A stretch of 64,000 nt of DNA, taken from positions 62,001 to 126,000 of the forward strand of contig NZ_JAAQPH010000008.1 of assembly GCF_011683915.1 (NCBI RefSeq), in the 5' to 3' direction. The notes below the pieces were generated by a model that worked only from the letters and a program-made list of their open reading frames with translations, made no database searches and was not told where the DNA came from. Positions 1 to 10,010 of this stretch are shown one piece after another; the stretch's first letter is position 1; every line of letters begins with the position of its first letter. The stretch comes from Pelagibius litoralis. Its GTDB lineage: Bacteria; Pseudomonadota; Alphaproteobacteria; Kiloniellales; Kiloniellaceae. Made by a program: the position numbers and the translations under genes.

Positions 1-1
1 G

Positions 2-415
2 CTGTTCGGCCTGATCGGCCTGACCTGCGTCGACGTGGTCACCCGCTACTGGTTCAACGCGCCGGTGAACGGCGCCTTCGAGCTGACCGAACTGCTGCTC
101 GCCGCGCTGATCTTCGCCGCCCTGCCGCTTACCACCGGCGCCGGGCAACATGTCGAGGTCGACCTGCTGGCGGGGCTTTCCGGGCCCCGGCTGCAACGGG
201 CGATGCGATGGCTCGCGGCGGTGGTCGCCGGGGTGGTGCTTTTCATCCTTGCCTGGCGCCTGGCACTACAGGGCCTGCGCCTCTCCGAAGATGGCGCGGT
301 GACCAACTCCCTTGCCCTGCCGCTGGCACCCGTCGCCTGGCTGGCAGCCTTGTCCTGCGCCGCCTCCGGCCTGATCGCGCTGCTGCGCGGCGCCCTGCCG
401 GCCGACAAGGCCTGA
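2..415 (+). CDS. TRAP transporter small permease (DctQ type), 5' end cut by window
   Basis: Small membrane subunit of a tripartite ATP-independent periplasmic transporter; it pairs with the large permease to import an organic acid captured by a periplasmic binding protein. The frame is open from base 2, so the N terminus lies outside the window; 137 residues remain. Four hydrophobic segments are visible, including residues near FELTELLLAALIFAALPLT and a C-terminal helix near LAPVAWLAALSCAASGLI, as expected for DctQ proteins. The stop is 3 bases before the DctM-type start, so the two are translationally linked. The binding-protein gene is presumably upstream, outside the window. Substrate cannot be told from this subunit. 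Confidence 0.9.
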   Translation: MFGLIGLTCVDVVTRYWFNAPVNGAFELTELLLAALIFAALPLTTGAGQHVEVDLLAGLSGPRLQRAMRWLAAVVAGVVLFILAWRLALQGLRLSEDGAVTNSLALPLAPVAWLAALSCAASGLIALLRGALPADKA

Positions 416-418
416 CGC

Positions 419-1735
419 ATGCTTGAATCCCTGCTCGGCTTTGCCGTGCTGCTTACGCTGATTTTCCTGCGCGTGCCCATCGCCTTTGCCATGGCGCTGG
501 TCGGCATGGTCGGTTTCGCCCTGCTGCGCGACTGGCATGCGAGTTGGTCGATGGTGGGTCAGGTCGCCTTCGACAGCGGGCTTTCCTACACCCTTTCCGT
601 GGTGCCGCTGTTCATCTTCATGGGCAACCTGCTGTCGCGTTCCGGTATCTCCCACGGCCTCTTTGCGGCAGCCGACCGCCTGATCGGGCGGGCGCCCGGC
701 GGCCTCGCCATGGCCTCCATCCTGGCCTGCGGCGGTTTCAGCGCCGTCTCCGGCTCCTCCCTCGCCACGGCGGCCACCATGTCGAAAGTGGCCATGCCCT
801 CCATGCGCCGCTACGGCTACGCCGACAGCCTGGCCGCGGGATCGATTGCCGCCGGCGGCACCCTGGGCATCCTGATCCCGCCCAGCGTCATCCTGATCAT
901 CTACGGCCTGCTCACCGAAACCGACATCGGCAAGCTGTTCATCGCCGGCATCCTGCCCGGCCTGCTGGGCATCGGGCTCTATCTCCTCGCGGTCTGGGTG
1001 ACGGTCCGGCTCTATCCGCAACTGGCGCCGAAAGCAACACGGCGCGAAGCCATGACGCAGCGCGAACGCCTGGGCGTCATCGGCATGCTGGCGCTCTTCG
1101 CCTTCATCATGGGCGGCATCTACGGCGGCTTCTTCACCCCGACCGAGGCCGCCGGCATGGGCGCCGGGGCCGCCTTGCTGCTGTCCTTCGGCCTCGGCGG
1201 AATGACCCGGCGGGATCTCTACCAGGCAGTGCTGGAAAGCGCCCGCACCACGGCGATGATCTTCGCCATTATCATCGGCGCCGAGATCTTCACCAACTTC
1301 ATCAACTTCGCCGGCCTGCCCGATGGCCTGGCCGCCTGGATCACCGATCTCGACGTCCATGCCTTTGTGGTGATTGCCGCCATCATCGTCATCTACCTGA
1401 TCCTCGGCTGCGTGCTTGAGAGTCTCTCGATGATCCTGCTCACCGTACCGATCTTCTACCCGCTGATGTACGAACTGGACTTCGGTATCGAGATGCTGGC
1501 CGACCCGGAAGCGGCCCTCATCTGGTTCGCCATCCTGGTGGTGGTGGTGACCGAGATCAGCCTGATCACCCCGCCGGTGGGCCTGAATGTCTTCGTTCTG
1601 CGCGCCGTCCTGCGCGATGTGCCGTTGAAGACCATCTTCCTGGGGGTCACGCCCTTCTGGATCGTCGACATTCTGCGCCTCGCGCTGATCGTCGCCGTTC
1701 CCGGCCTCTCGCTGTGGCTGGTCGGCGCGATGTAG
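419..1735 (+). CDS. TRAP transporter large permease (DctM type)
   Basis: Large membrane subunit of a TRAP transporter, carrying the ion-coupled transport path. The 438-residue product is the usual length and is hydrophobic throughout, with about twelve membrane segments. It has typical DctM stretches: the N-terminal FLRVPIAFAMALVG, the glycine/serine-rich SGSSLATAATMSKVAMPSM, GGTLGILIPPS around residues 145-156, and FFTPTEAAGMGAGAALL. It starts 3 bases after the small permease stop. It ends 2 bases before the end of the opposite-strand ABC ATPase gene, so the two operons converge with no room for a separate terminator. Confidence 0.95.
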   Translation: MLESLLGFAVLLTLIFLRVPIAFAMALVGMVGFALLRDWHASWSMVGQVAFDSGLSYTLSVVPLFIFMGNLLSRSGISHGLFAAADRLIGRAPGGLAMASILACGGFSAVSGSSLATAATMSKVAMPSMRRYGYADSLAAGSIAAGGTLGILIPPSVILIIYGLLTETDIGKLFIAGILPGLLGIGLYLLAVWVTVRLYPQLAPKATRREAMTQRERLGVIGMLALFAFIMGGIYGGFFTPTEAAGMGAGAALLLSFGLGGMTRRDLYQAVLESARTTAMIFAIIIGAEIFTNFINFAGLPDGLAAWITDLDVHAFVVIAAIIVIYLILGCVLESLSMILLTVPIFYPLMYELDFGIEMLADPEAALIWFAILVVVVTEISLITPPVGLNVFVLRAVLRDVPLKTIFLGVTPFWIVDILRLALIVAVPGLSLWLVGAM

Positions 1736-1737
1736 AT

Positions 1738-2417
<680 letters not shown>

Positions 2418-2424
<7 letters not shown>

Positions 2425-3170
2425 AGGGAGTCCCCCAGGTAGGCTTCGCGCACCGCGGCGGACTGACGGATTTCCTCGGGCGGTCCGGAAGCGATCACCC
2501 GGCCGTAGACCAGCACGGAGATGCGGTCGGCCAGCGCAAAAACCGCATCCATGTCGTGTTCGACCAGCAAAATCGCCGCTTCCTCTTTCAAACCTCGTAA
2601 AAAGGCCGTCAGATTGCGGGTGCCTTCCGGCCCGAGGCCGGCCATGGGTTCGTCGAGCAGCAGCAGCTTGGGCTGAATCGCCAGGGCCAACGCCACTTCC
2701 AACAAACGGCGCTCGCCATGGGACAGGGAAGCGACCGGCAGTTCGGCGCGGTCTTCCAAACCGACCCGCGCCAGCACCGCCATGGCTTCGTCACGCAACC
2801 GCGCATTCCCACGCAGCGGCGACCAGAACCGGAAAGCGCCGCCCTCGCGCGCCTGAAGCGCCAGCAGGACGTTACCGAGGGCCGAGAACTCCGAAGCCAG
2901 GGAGGAGACCTGAAAACTGCGGCCCAGGCCCAGGCCCGCCCGCGCGGCGACCGACCAATGGGAAACGTTCCGGCCAAGCAGGTGAACCTCGCCGGCATCG
3001 GAGTGCAGCCAGCCCGCGACCTGGGCGATCAGGGTGGACTTGCCGGCCCCGTTCGGCCCGATCAGGGCATGAATCTCGCCGGGCATGAGGGTCAGATCGA
3101 CCGCGTCGCTGGCCTTCAGCGCGCCAAAGGCTTTGCTCAGCCCTTTCAGTTCCAGCAGAGCCTCAGTCAT
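2418..3170 (-). CDS. ABC transporter ATPase, branched-chain amino acid (LivG) family
   Basis: Second ATPase of the HAAT importer. The 250-residue protein shows Walker A GPNGAGKST near residues 37-45, a signature LSHGERRLLE in place of the usual LSGGQ, as is common in LivG, and Walker B LLLDEPMAGL. The C-terminal part around ILLVEHDMDAVFALADRISVLVYG is typical of LivG. The start overlaps the LivM-type gene by 8 bases and the end overlaps the LivF-type gene by 7, indicating translational coupling. Confidence 0.93.
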
Positions 3171-4167
3171 GACGCACCTTGCCGGCCAGAAGACCGATCA
3201 GGCCGCCGCGCGCGAAGAGCACGACGGCCAGCAGCATGATCCCCAGGAACAACTGCCAGCGGTCGGTCATGCCGCCGATCAGGCTTTCCAGGAGGATGAA
3301 CAGCGCGGCGCCGGCCAGAGGGGCAAAGAGCCGACCGACCCCGCCCAGAATGACGAAGATCATGATCTCGCCGGAACGGTGCCAGGACAGCATGGAGGGA
3401 CCGACGAAGCCGTTCAGGTCAGCAAAGAGCGCGCCGGCGATACCGGTGATGACGGCGGAGATGACAAAGGCCGTCAGCTTCACCGGGAATGGCGCGATGC
3501 CCGATGTCGCAAGACGCGTTTCGTTCATGCGGGCGCATTGCAGCGCGACGCCGAAGGGCGCGGCAACCAGACGCGCGGACAGGAAGAGCGCCGCCAGCAG
3601 CAGCCCATAGCAGACGAAGAAGAACGTCAGCGGATCGTTGCTGTCGCCCAGCGGCAACTGGTTGCGCAGATAAATCGACAACCCGTCCTCACCGCCGTAG
3701 GTCGGCAGCGAGATCGCCAGGTAGTAGATCATCTGGGCAAAGGCCAGGGTGATCATGATGAAGTAGACACCGGAGGTACGCAGCGAGATCGCGCCGATGG
3801 CCAGGGCAACCAGGGCCACGACCACCGCCGCGACAGACCAGACGACGAGCAGTTGGTCGCTGCCTCCGACCGACCAGGGCCAGGTCATGAAGTCGCTGCC
3901 TTCGAAGGCGTGGAGCGCGGTGATCCCGGCGACGTAGCCGCCGAGGCCGAAGAAGGCGGCGTGACCGAAGCTGACCATGCCCCCATAGCCGAGGGCGAGA
4001 TTGAGGCCGACCCCGGCCAGCGCCAGGATGGCGACGCGGGTGGCGAGCGAGACGTAGAAGGGTTCGTCCAGCATCTGGGCAATCAGCGGCGCGGCCAGGA
4101 GTGCCAAGGCCAGAACGGCATTCACCAGGGTCTCGCGCGGCAGCGCCCTTATGGCGGCGGTGGACAT
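3163..4167 (-). CDS. ABC transporter permease, LivM family
   Basis: Membrane subunit of the HAAT importer. The 334-residue protein has many hydrophobic segments and the family core LGYGGMVSFGHAAFFGLGGYVAGI at roughly residues 59-82. That core is the LivM hallmark (GxxSxGHAAFxxxGAY type). The start directly abuts the LivH-type stop at 4168, and the end overlaps the LivG-type start. Confidence 0.93.
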   Translation of the reverse strand: MSTAAIRALPRETLVNAVLALALLAAPLIAQMLDEPFYVSLATRVAILALAGVGLNLALGYGGMVSFGHAAFFGLGGYVAGITALHAFEGSDFMTWPWSVGGSDQLLVVWSVAAVVVALVALAIGAISLRTSGVYFIMITLAFAQMIYYLAISLPTYGGEDGLSIYLRNQLPLGDSNDPLTFFFVCYGLLLAALFLSARLVAAPFGVALQCARMNETRLATSGIAPFPVKLTAFVISAVITGIAGALFADLNGFVGPSMLSWHRSGEIMIFVILGGVGRLFAPLAGAALFILLESLIGGMTDRWQLFLGIMLLAVVLFARGGLIGLLAGKVRHD

Positions 4168-5088
4168 CTAGGCGTTCACCGGAAACAGCCCCTTGGGGCG
4201 CCAGGCGAGAACCACCGCCATCAGCAGGTAGATCGCCACCGAGGCCAGGGCCGAGCCGACGGTGGCCGCTTCCGAAGCCGGCAGCAGCAGCTTGAAGGCC
4301 TGGGGCAGGAAGACGCGGCCCAGGGTGTCGGTAAGCCCGACGAGAACCGAGCCCACGAGCGCCCCTTTCACCGAGCCGATCCCGCCGATCACGATAACTA
4401 CGAAGGCCAGGATCAGCACCGGTTCGCCCATGCCGACCTGCACCGACTGCAGCGCGCCGACCAGGCCGCCGGCAAGACCGGCCAAGGCGGCACCGAGGGC
4501 GAAGACGGCGGTATAGAGCGTACGGATATCGACGCCGAGCGCCCCGATCATCTCGCGGTCGGACTCCCCGGCGCGGATACGCATGCCGAGCCGCGTCTTG
4601 GCGATCAGCAGGTAGAGGCCCAGCGCCGTTACCAGCCCGGCAAAGATGATGGCCATGCGATAGACCGGATAGCCGCCCCCGCCCGGCAGGGGCAGCGCCC
4701 CGGACAACAGCGGCGGGATGTCCAGATAAAGCGGCTGATCGCCGAAGACCCAGCGCACCACCTCGGAAAAGATCAGGATCAGGGCGAAGGTCGCCAGGAC
4801 CTGATCCAGATGGTCACGGTCGTAGAGGCGGCGAATCACGGCGATCTCGATCAGCGCCCCGGCTGCCGCGGCGGCCAGGAAACCACCGCCGAGACCCAGC
4901 CAGAACGACCCGCTGATCTCGGCAATCCAGGAGCAGAAAAACGCGCCGAGCATGAAGAGCGAACCGTGGGCGAGGTTGATCAGGCCCATAACCCCGAAGA
5001 CCAGCGTCAATCCGGCGGCCATGAGGAAAAGCATCACGCCGAACTGCACACCATTCAGCAGTTGTTCGATCAGGAAGGCGACGGACAC
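4168..5088 (-). CDS. ABC transporter permease, LivH family
   Basis: First membrane subunit of the HAAT importer, 306 residues. LINLAHGSLFMLGAFF near residues 37-52 is the LivH family signature, followed by several membrane segments and the conserved GGIGSVKGALVGSVLVGL near the C terminus. It lies 84 bases downstream of the binding-protein gene. That gap contains a stem-loop (5127-5150) that probably lowers expression of the membrane and ATPase genes relative to the binding protein. Confidence 0.93.
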   Translation of the reverse strand: MSVAFLIEQLLNGVQFGVMLFLMAAGLTLVFGVMGLINLAHGSLFMLGAFFCSWIAEISGSFWLGLGGGFLAAAAAGALIEIAVIRRLYDRDHLDQVLATFALILIFSEVVRWVFGDQPLYLDIPPLLSGALPLPGGGGYPVYRMAIIFAGLVTALGLYLLIAKTRLGMRIRAGESDREMIGALGVDIRTLYTAVFALGAALAGLAGGLVGALQSVQVGMGEPVLILAFVVIVIGGIGSVKGALVGSVLVGLTDTLGRVFLPQAFKLLLPASEAATVGSALASVAIYLLMAVVLAWRPKGLFPVNA

Positions 5089-5126
5089 GGTCAGACGATC
5101 AAATACAGAGTTATCAGAAAGGAAAA

Positions 5127-5150
5127 GGGGGCCACCCGAAGATGGCCCCC
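5127..5150 (-). terminator. Stem-loop with T-rich tail between binding protein and LivH-type permease
   Basis: GGGGGCCA pairs perfectly with TGGCCCCC around an 8-base loop. Read on the minus strand the stem is followed by TTTTCCTTTCT. This looks like a partial rho-independent terminator or a 3' mRNA-stabilising stem after the binding-protein gene. Partial readthrough is inferred from the continuing operon. Confidence 0.7.
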
Positions 5151-5172
5151 GATAGGATGCTGCCGGACGGCA

Positions 5173-6321
5173 TTACATCTTGCAGTCGCCGACATAGGCA
5201 TTGGCATGACCGGCCAGCCCAACGCCGACGATCTTGTTGGTCAGCACATCACCCTCTTTCACCACTTCGCGGACATAAATGTCCTGAACCGGATGATGGT
5301 TGCTGGCGAACTTGAAAGCGCCGCGTACCGAAGCGAAATCGGCCTGTTCCAGCGCCGCGCGGAAGGCCGCCTTATCGCCGGTGCCGCCGGCCTTGGCCTT
5401 GGCCGCCAGAATCAGATTGGCCGCGTCATAGCCCTGGCTGGCATAGAGCGACGGCAGACGGTCATACTCGGCCTGGAAGGCCGCGACAAAGGCCTTGTTG
5501 GCCGGGTTGTCGATGTCCTTCGACCACTGCGAGGTGTTCTTCACCCCCAGCGCCGCATCGCCGACCGCTTTCAGAATGCCCTGATCGAAAGAGAAGGCAG
5601 GCCCGAAGACCGGCGCATCGATACCGGCCTGGGCGTACTGTTTCATGAAGGCGATGCCCATGCCGCCGGGCAGGAAGAAGAAGATCGAGTCCGGCTTGGC
5701 TTCGCGGATCTGGGCGATCTCTGCCGCGTAGTCTTTCTGCCCCAGCTTGGTATAGGTTTCCCCGGCAAGGTCGCCCTGGTAGTAGCGCTTGAAACCAGTC
5801 AGCGCGTCTTTTCCGGCCGGGTAGTTCGGCGCCAGGATATAGGGCTTCTTGAAGCCGTTGGCCTGCACGTAGCCGCCCATCGCCTCATGCAGGTTATCGT
5901 TCTGCCAGGCAACGTTGAAGTAATTCTCGTGACAGCCCTTGCCCGCCAGCGCCGAGGGCCCGGCATTGGGGCTGATATAGAAGATGTCCTGACGGACAGT
6001 GGACGGCACGACGGCCATGGCCAGGTTCGACCAGATGATGCCGGTCAGGATGTCCACTTTATCGCGCTGGATGAACTTGTCGGCGATCTGCTTGGCGAGA
6101 TCGGGCTTGCGCGCATCGTCCTCGACCATCACCTCGACATCCTGGGCGCCCGACTGTTTCACCGCCAGCAGGAAACCATCGCGCACGTCGATACCCAGGC
6201 TCGACCCGCCCCCGGAAAGGGTGGTGATCATGCCGATTTTCAGATCTTCCGCCTGCGCCGCCCCCAAACCGGCCAAAAGGCCGAGGGTACCGAGCGCCAA
6301 GCGTTGTAATCCCTTTTTCAT
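5173..6321 (-). CDS. HAAT-type ABC transporter periplasmic binding protein
   Basis: Periplasmic ligand-binding protein of the importer, Peripla_BP_6 (LivK-like) family, 382 residues. Residues 1-24 form a signal peptide (MKKGLQ, a Leu/Ala/Gly core, then AQA before EDLKIGMITTLSGGGSSLG). The mature start with GMITTLSG is typical of these proteins. It is the first gene of the minus-strand operon. A ribosome-binding site (AGGAGG) lies just upstream of the ATG. Similar proteins are annotated for branched-chain amino acids, amides or aromatic acids; I cannot choose among them. Confidence 0.92.
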   Translation of the reverse strand: MKKGLQRLALGTLGLLAGLGAAQAEDLKIGMITTLSGGGSSLGIDVRDGFLLAVKQSGAQDVEVMVEDDARKPDLAKQIADKFIQRDKVDILTGIIWSNLAMAVVPSTVRQDIFYISPNAGPSALAGKGCHENYFNVAWQNDNLHEAMGGYVQANGFKKPYILAPNYPAGKDALTGFKRYYQGDLAGETYTKLGQKDYAAEIAQIREAKPDSIFFFLPGGMGIAFMKQYAQAGIDAPVFGPAFSFDQGILKAVGDAALGVKNTSQWSKDIDNPANKAFVAAFQAEYDRLPSLYASQGYDAANLILAAKAKAGGTGDKAAFRAALEQADFASVRGAFKFASNHHPVQDIYVREVVKEGDVLTNKIVGVGLAGHANAYVGDCKM

Positions 6322-6573
6322 TATCTTACCTCCTGTTCTCCCCTGTGGCCGCCCAAGGGCGACCGCGCTTTCCTAGCTGCCAAAGGCACCGCCGAGCCCC
6401 TATCCCTGCGACATCGCAGGAACATCGGGATCTCAGCCGCATCGTAGAGGAAGCCCCTCCCCCTGGCCTGCCGGGCCTTCAGGCCCATCTTGCTTGACCA
6501 AGGATATACCGCGTTCCGGACGGTTCCGCCATAGACCCGCTAAGGTATTGGAATACAGCTTTATTAGTGGGTT

Positions 6574-7539
6574 CTAAGCGACCCGGTCGCCCGGCTCCCG
6601 CCCCGCAAAGAAGGCATCCAGGTTGTCCAGGGCCCGAAAGCCCATGGCATCGCGGGTATCCCGAGTCGCCGAGCCGATGTGGGGCAGCATGAAAATGTTG
6701 TCGAGGGCGGCAAAGGCGGGGTTGCCGCCCGGCTCGGTCCGGAAAACATCGAGACCCGCCGCCGCCAGCCGCCCGGATTGCAGGGCTTCGACCAGGGCCT
6801 CTTCATCCACAAGGGCGCCGCGGGCGGTGTTCACCAGAATGGCGCCCTCCGGCAACTTGGCCAAGCGCTCCCGGTTCATCAGCCCAGTGGTTTCAGGCGT
6901 TGCCGGGCAGTGCAGCGACAGAAACTCTGATACCGCCAGCAGGTCATCCAGATCCTCATGGAAAACCGCCCCCGCCTCCAGCTCCGGGGCGAGGCGTTTG
7001 CGGTTGTAGTAGTGAACCTCCATGTCGAAACCGCGGGCCCGCCGCGCCATCACCTGCCCGACCCGGCCCATGCCGACGATGCCCAGGCGCTTGCCCGTCA
7101 CCTGCTGTCCGACCATGAAGCTGGGGCTCCAGGAATTCCAATTGCCGGCACGCAGCATGCGGTCGCCCTCGGGCGCGCGCCGGGCGGCACCGAGCAACAG
7201 CAAAAAGGCGATCTCCGCCGTCGCGTCGGACAGCACATCGGGCGTGTTGGTCACCACAATGCCGCGCGCTTTAAGGGCGGCAAGGTCGCAGTGATCGACG
7301 CCGACAGAGTGGTTGGCGATGATCTTCAGGCGATCCGACAGCTGGCCGGTAACCTCCGCGGAGAAAACTTCTGAATGGCAGGGCAGGATGGCATCGACCT
7401 CACCGCTCATGGCGATCAGTTCCTCACGGCTGAAGAGCCTGTCTTCAGGGTTGAGGACGACGTCATAGTCCCGGGCCGCCCGTGCCTCCGTCGCGGCTGA
7501 AAGTTTGCGGGCAATCCAAAGGCGGGGCTTATCGCTCAT
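6574..7539 (-). CDS. D-isomer-specific 2-hydroxyacid dehydrogenase
   Basis: NAD(P)H-dependent enzyme interconverting a 2-hydroxy acid and a 2-oxo acid; glyoxylate or hydroxypyruvate reductase is the likeliest activity. The 321-residue protein has the nucleotide-binding motif GIVGMGRVG in the middle. The catalytic Arg lies in VNTARGALVDE, the Glu in FRTEPG, and the His in MLPHIGSATRDTR. It follows the FAD oxidoreductase gene by about 50 bases and probably shares its LacI-controlled operon, which would let it reduce a 2-oxo acid released by amine oxidation (inference). Confidence 0.9.
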   Translation of the reverse strand: MSDKPRLWIARKLSAATEARAARDYDVVLNPEDRLFSREELIAMSGEVDAILPCHSEVFSAEVTGQLSDRLKIIANHSVGVDHCDLAALKARGIVVTNTPDVLSDATAEIAFLLLLGAARRAPEGDRMLRAGNWNSWSPSFMVGQQVTGKRLGIVGMGRVGQVMARRARGFDMEVHYYNRKRLAPELEAGAVFHEDLDDLLAVSEFLSLHCPATPETTGLMNRERLAKLPEGAILVNTARGALVDEEALVEALQSGRLAAAGLDVFRTEPGGNPAFAALDNIFMLPHIGSATRDTRDAMGFRALDNLDAFFAGREPGDRVA

Positions 7540-7590
7540 ATCGGTTTTCTCTGCATGTTGTAGGAAAAGGGAAACACGCGGCAGCAGCCG

Positions 7591-8868
7591 TCAGCGGTTG
7601 CCGACCGCATGGGTGAGCGCGGCACCCAGTTCATAGTAGGCCTGTTTGGCGCCCGCCAGGCTTTCGCGGTAATCAGGCAGCAGCCCGCCCGGCAACACCG
7701 TCTCGTCACCCCCGGCGAAATAGTCGGCAACCGCCTTGCCGAAAACCGTGCCCGGGGCGATGCCACGCCCGCTGTAACCGAAGACCGAAACGCCGCGCTC
7801 GCCGAGCCTCACCACCTTGGGCATGTGGTCACCGGTCACGGCAATACGGCCGAACCAGGCATGCTCCAGGCCGATGCCGGCGAGAGCCGGAAACAGCGCC
7901 GCCAGCTTGCGCGCGGCCCAGGCGCGGTGGACCGCTCCGCCGACGCTTTCCAGCGACCCCACCGCGCCGATCAGAAGACGCCCGGCGGCGTCCAGGCGAA
8001 AGGACGACATGACCGTGGCGGTATCCCAGCAGCCCTGGCGTTCGGGCAGAATGGATTTGCGCAGGTTGTCGCTCAAAGGCCGGCTGGCGAGTTGAAAGTA
8101 ATGCAGCGGTGCATAGGCAGGCGCCGGCACCCCTGCCACGGGGCTGCCATAGGCGTTGACCGCCACCAGCAGCGCGGGGGCGGTGACGGAGCCGCCGGGC
8201 GTCTCGACAGACCAGCGGTCTTTCTCCCGGGTCACCTGAAGCGCGGGCGTTTCTTCGTGAACCACCGCACCACGGGAGAGCGCCGCCCGTGCCAGGCCGC
8301 GACAGTAAGCCAGGGGCTGGATGCTCCCGGCCCGGCGATCCAACAGCGCGCCGTGAAAGGCACTCGTGCCTGTACGGCTGGCCGTCTCCGCCGCGCTCAA
8401 CAGCTCGACCGGAGCACCCTGGGCCTTGAATTGCCGCAGCCGCTCGCGCAACCCGGCAACCGCCGCTGCCGAATGGGCGCAGTGCAGCGTGCCGTTGCGG
8501 ACCGCCTCACAGTCGATACCCAGGCGATCGATAAGGCTGAAAACCAGGTCGGGGCCGGCCGCCAGCGCCTCGTTGAGCTGCCCGCCAAGTGCCGGGCCCA
8601 GCGCAGCCTCGACCTTCTCCGGTTCCAGCCAGAGCCCGGCATTCACCAGACCGGCGTTGCGGCCCGAGCCGCCGAAGCCGACGGTCTTTGCCTCCAGCAG
8701 CCGGACCGTCATGCCGGCTTCCGCCAGATGCAAGGCCGCCGAGCAGCCGGTAAAACCGCCGCCGACGATGACCACATCGGCCTGCACCCTGTCGTTCAGC
8801 GGCGGCGCCTCAAGAAGGTCGCCCGCGGTGCTGCGCCAAAGGTTGCGGTCGGTTGGAACATCGTTCAT
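7591..8868 (-). CDS. FAD-dependent amine/amino acid oxidoreductase (DAO family)
   Basis: Predicted FAD enzyme oxidising a secondary or primary amine, related to gamma-glutamylputrescine oxidase and D-amino-acid dehydrogenases. The 425-residue protein has the dinucleotide-binding fold VVIVGGGFTGCSAALHLAEAG at about residues 32-52, followed by GFGGSGRNAGLV, which is typical of the PuuB/OrdL subgroup. The C-terminal VFGYSGRGIAPGTVFGKAVADY closes the FAD site. The start overlaps the LacI gene stop (ATGA), so the regulator and this enzyme are co-transcribed. The substrate is unknown; the DUF1989-GcvT gene across the divergent promoter suggests a methylated or guanidino-type amine. Confidence 0.88.
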   Translation of the reverse strand: MNDVPTDRNLWRSTAGDLLEAPPLNDRVQADVVIVGGGFTGCSAALHLAEAGMTVRLLEAKTVGFGGSGRNAGLVNAGLWLEPEKVEAALGPALGGQLNEALAAGPDLVFSLIDRLGIDCEAVRNGTLHCAHSAAAVAGLRERLRQFKAQGAPVELLSAAETASRTGTSAFHGALLDRRAGSIQPLAYCRGLARAALSRGAVVHEETPALQVTREKDRWSVETPGGSVTAPALLVAVNAYGSPVAGVPAPAYAPLHYFQLASRPLSDNLRKSILPERQGCWDTATVMSSFRLDAAGRLLIGAVGSLESVGGAVHRAWAARKLAALFPALAGIGLEHAWFGRIAVTGDHMPKVVRLGERGVSVFGYSGRGIAPGTVFGKAVADYFAGGDETVLPGGLLPDYRESLAGAKQAYYELGAALTHAVGNR

Positions 8869-9896
8869 TGCCGAGGGCCATTCGCCTTCGCGGTGGAGGC
8901 GCGTTCAACGAGGGCGGCCTTCAGTTTCACGTGCGGCAGTTCGCTGTCATTGTCCAGATAGTCGACCAGCGCATCGGCGGTGCAGCGGCCCATGCGCGCC
9001 GTCGGCAGGCGCAGTGTCGTCAGCGGTGGCTCACAGACCGCCGCCCAATCCAGATCGTCGAAGCCCATGATCGACAGGTCGGCGGGAACCGAAAAACCAC
9101 TGCGCCGTGCCTCAAAGAGAACGCCGAGAGCCAGTACGTCGGAAAGACATAGAATAGCCGTTGGCCGCTCCGGCCCTTCCAGCAGCCGGCGCGTGCTCAA
9201 GGCTCCGCCTTCGGAATCCAGGCTGGTTTCGACAAGGTCCAACACGCAGTCTTTCCCCGCGCCGCGCTTGACGCCCTTCAGCCGCAGCACCGTGCGGTCG
9301 TTGTTCTCCAGCGGCCCATGGACAACTGCAACCCGGCGATGCCCCAGCCCGATCAGGTATCGCAAAGCCTCCCGCCCCAGGGCGGCATTGTCATATCCGA
9401 TGGTCGGCAACACGTAGCGCGGATCGTGGATGCTGGTACAGACCGTCGGCAGGCCGCGCTGTTCGATCAGGCGGAGCAGTTCCGGCGGATGCGTGGCGCC
9501 GGAGAGGATCAACCCCTCCGCCCCCATGTTCAAAACCTCGCCGACCCTTACCATTTCCTGCTGGGGATCGCCGTCAGTCGTAGCGATCACCAGGGCGTAA
9601 CCACGCTCCGCCAAAGCCAGTTCGACAGCGTTCAGGAAGCGGGCGAAGATCGAATGAGACAAGGTGGGGATCACCGCGGCGATGGTACGGGTACGACGGG
9701 TCGCAAGGGCACGCGCCGCCGCGTTCGGCGCGTAGTCCAGCTCACGCATCGAAGCGATCACCTGTGCACGGGTTTCTTCGCGCACCAAAGTCGAGCCATT
9801 CAACACCCGCGATACGGTGGCCACCGAAAGGCCGGTCGCCGCAGCCACCGTCCGCACGCCCGGCTTCTTCTCGGTTGTCCTGCGCTGCTTCGTCAC
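8865..9896 (-). CDS. LacI-family transcriptional regulator
   Basis: Repressor-type regulator with an N-terminal LacI helix-turn-helix (VRTVAAATGLSVATVSRVLNGS) and a periplasmic-binding-like effector domain; the C-terminal ADLSIMGFDDLDWAAVCEPPLTTLRLP is family-typical. I chose the GTG at 9894-9896 (343 residues) because it puts VTKQRRTTEKKPG just before the helix-turn-helix. An in-frame ATG at 9987-9989 would add 31 residues of non-family sequence and overlap the divergent promoter. The gene overlaps the FAD oxidoreductase start. The palindrome at 10011-10024 is its probable operator. Confidence 0.9.
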   Translation of the reverse strand: MTKQRRTTEKKPGVRTVAAATGLSVATVSRVLNGSTLVREETRAQVIASMRELDYAPNAAARALATRRTRTIAAVIPTLSHSIFARFLNAVELALAERGYALVIATTDGDPQQEMVRVGEVLNMGAEGLILSGATHPPELLRLIEQRGLPTVCTSIHDPRYVLPTIGYDNAALGREALRYLIGLGHRRVAVVHGPLENNDRTVLRLKGVKRGAGKDCVLDLVETSLDSEGGALSTRRLLEGPERPTAILCLSDVLALGVLFEARRSGFSVPADLSIMGFDDLDWAAVCEPPLTTLRLPTARMGRCTADALVDYLDNDSELPHVKLKAALVERASTAKANGPRQ

Positions 9897-9973
9897 GGTG
9901 TTTCCATGGTCGATTCCTTTGGTCTCCGAGCGGGCAGCAAACCAAGGCCCGGCGCCTGCCTGAACGAAAGTAC

Positions 9974-10002
9974 TTGACGCTCGTCCCAAGTTACAATTGA
10001 AT
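9974..10002 (+). promoter_or_regulatory. Candidate sigma-70 promoter for the DUF1989-GcvT gene
   Basis: TTGACG (9974-9979) and TTGAAT (9997-10002) are separated by 17 bases. The -35 match is 5/6 and the -10 match 4/6. Transcription would start close to the LacI-type palindrome at 10011, which would let the repressor block initiation. Confidence 0.45.
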
Positions 10003-10010
10003 TACTGAAA

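Noticed and set aside
265-280. TGGCAC inside the TRAP small permease gene as a sigma-54 element
   Set aside because: No TTGC at the right spacing and it lies within coding sequence.
3085-6309. 1074-codon open frame on the plus strand opposite the HAAT importer genes
   Set aside because: It lies antisense to four clear ABC transporter genes, is rich in Gln/Arg/Asp/Gly, and has no family motif. It is a shadow of GC-rich codon use.
9897-9989. 31-residue N-terminal extension of the first LacI regulator from an ATG at 9989
   Set aside because: The extra residues do not resemble LacI proteins and the start would lie within the divergent promoter.
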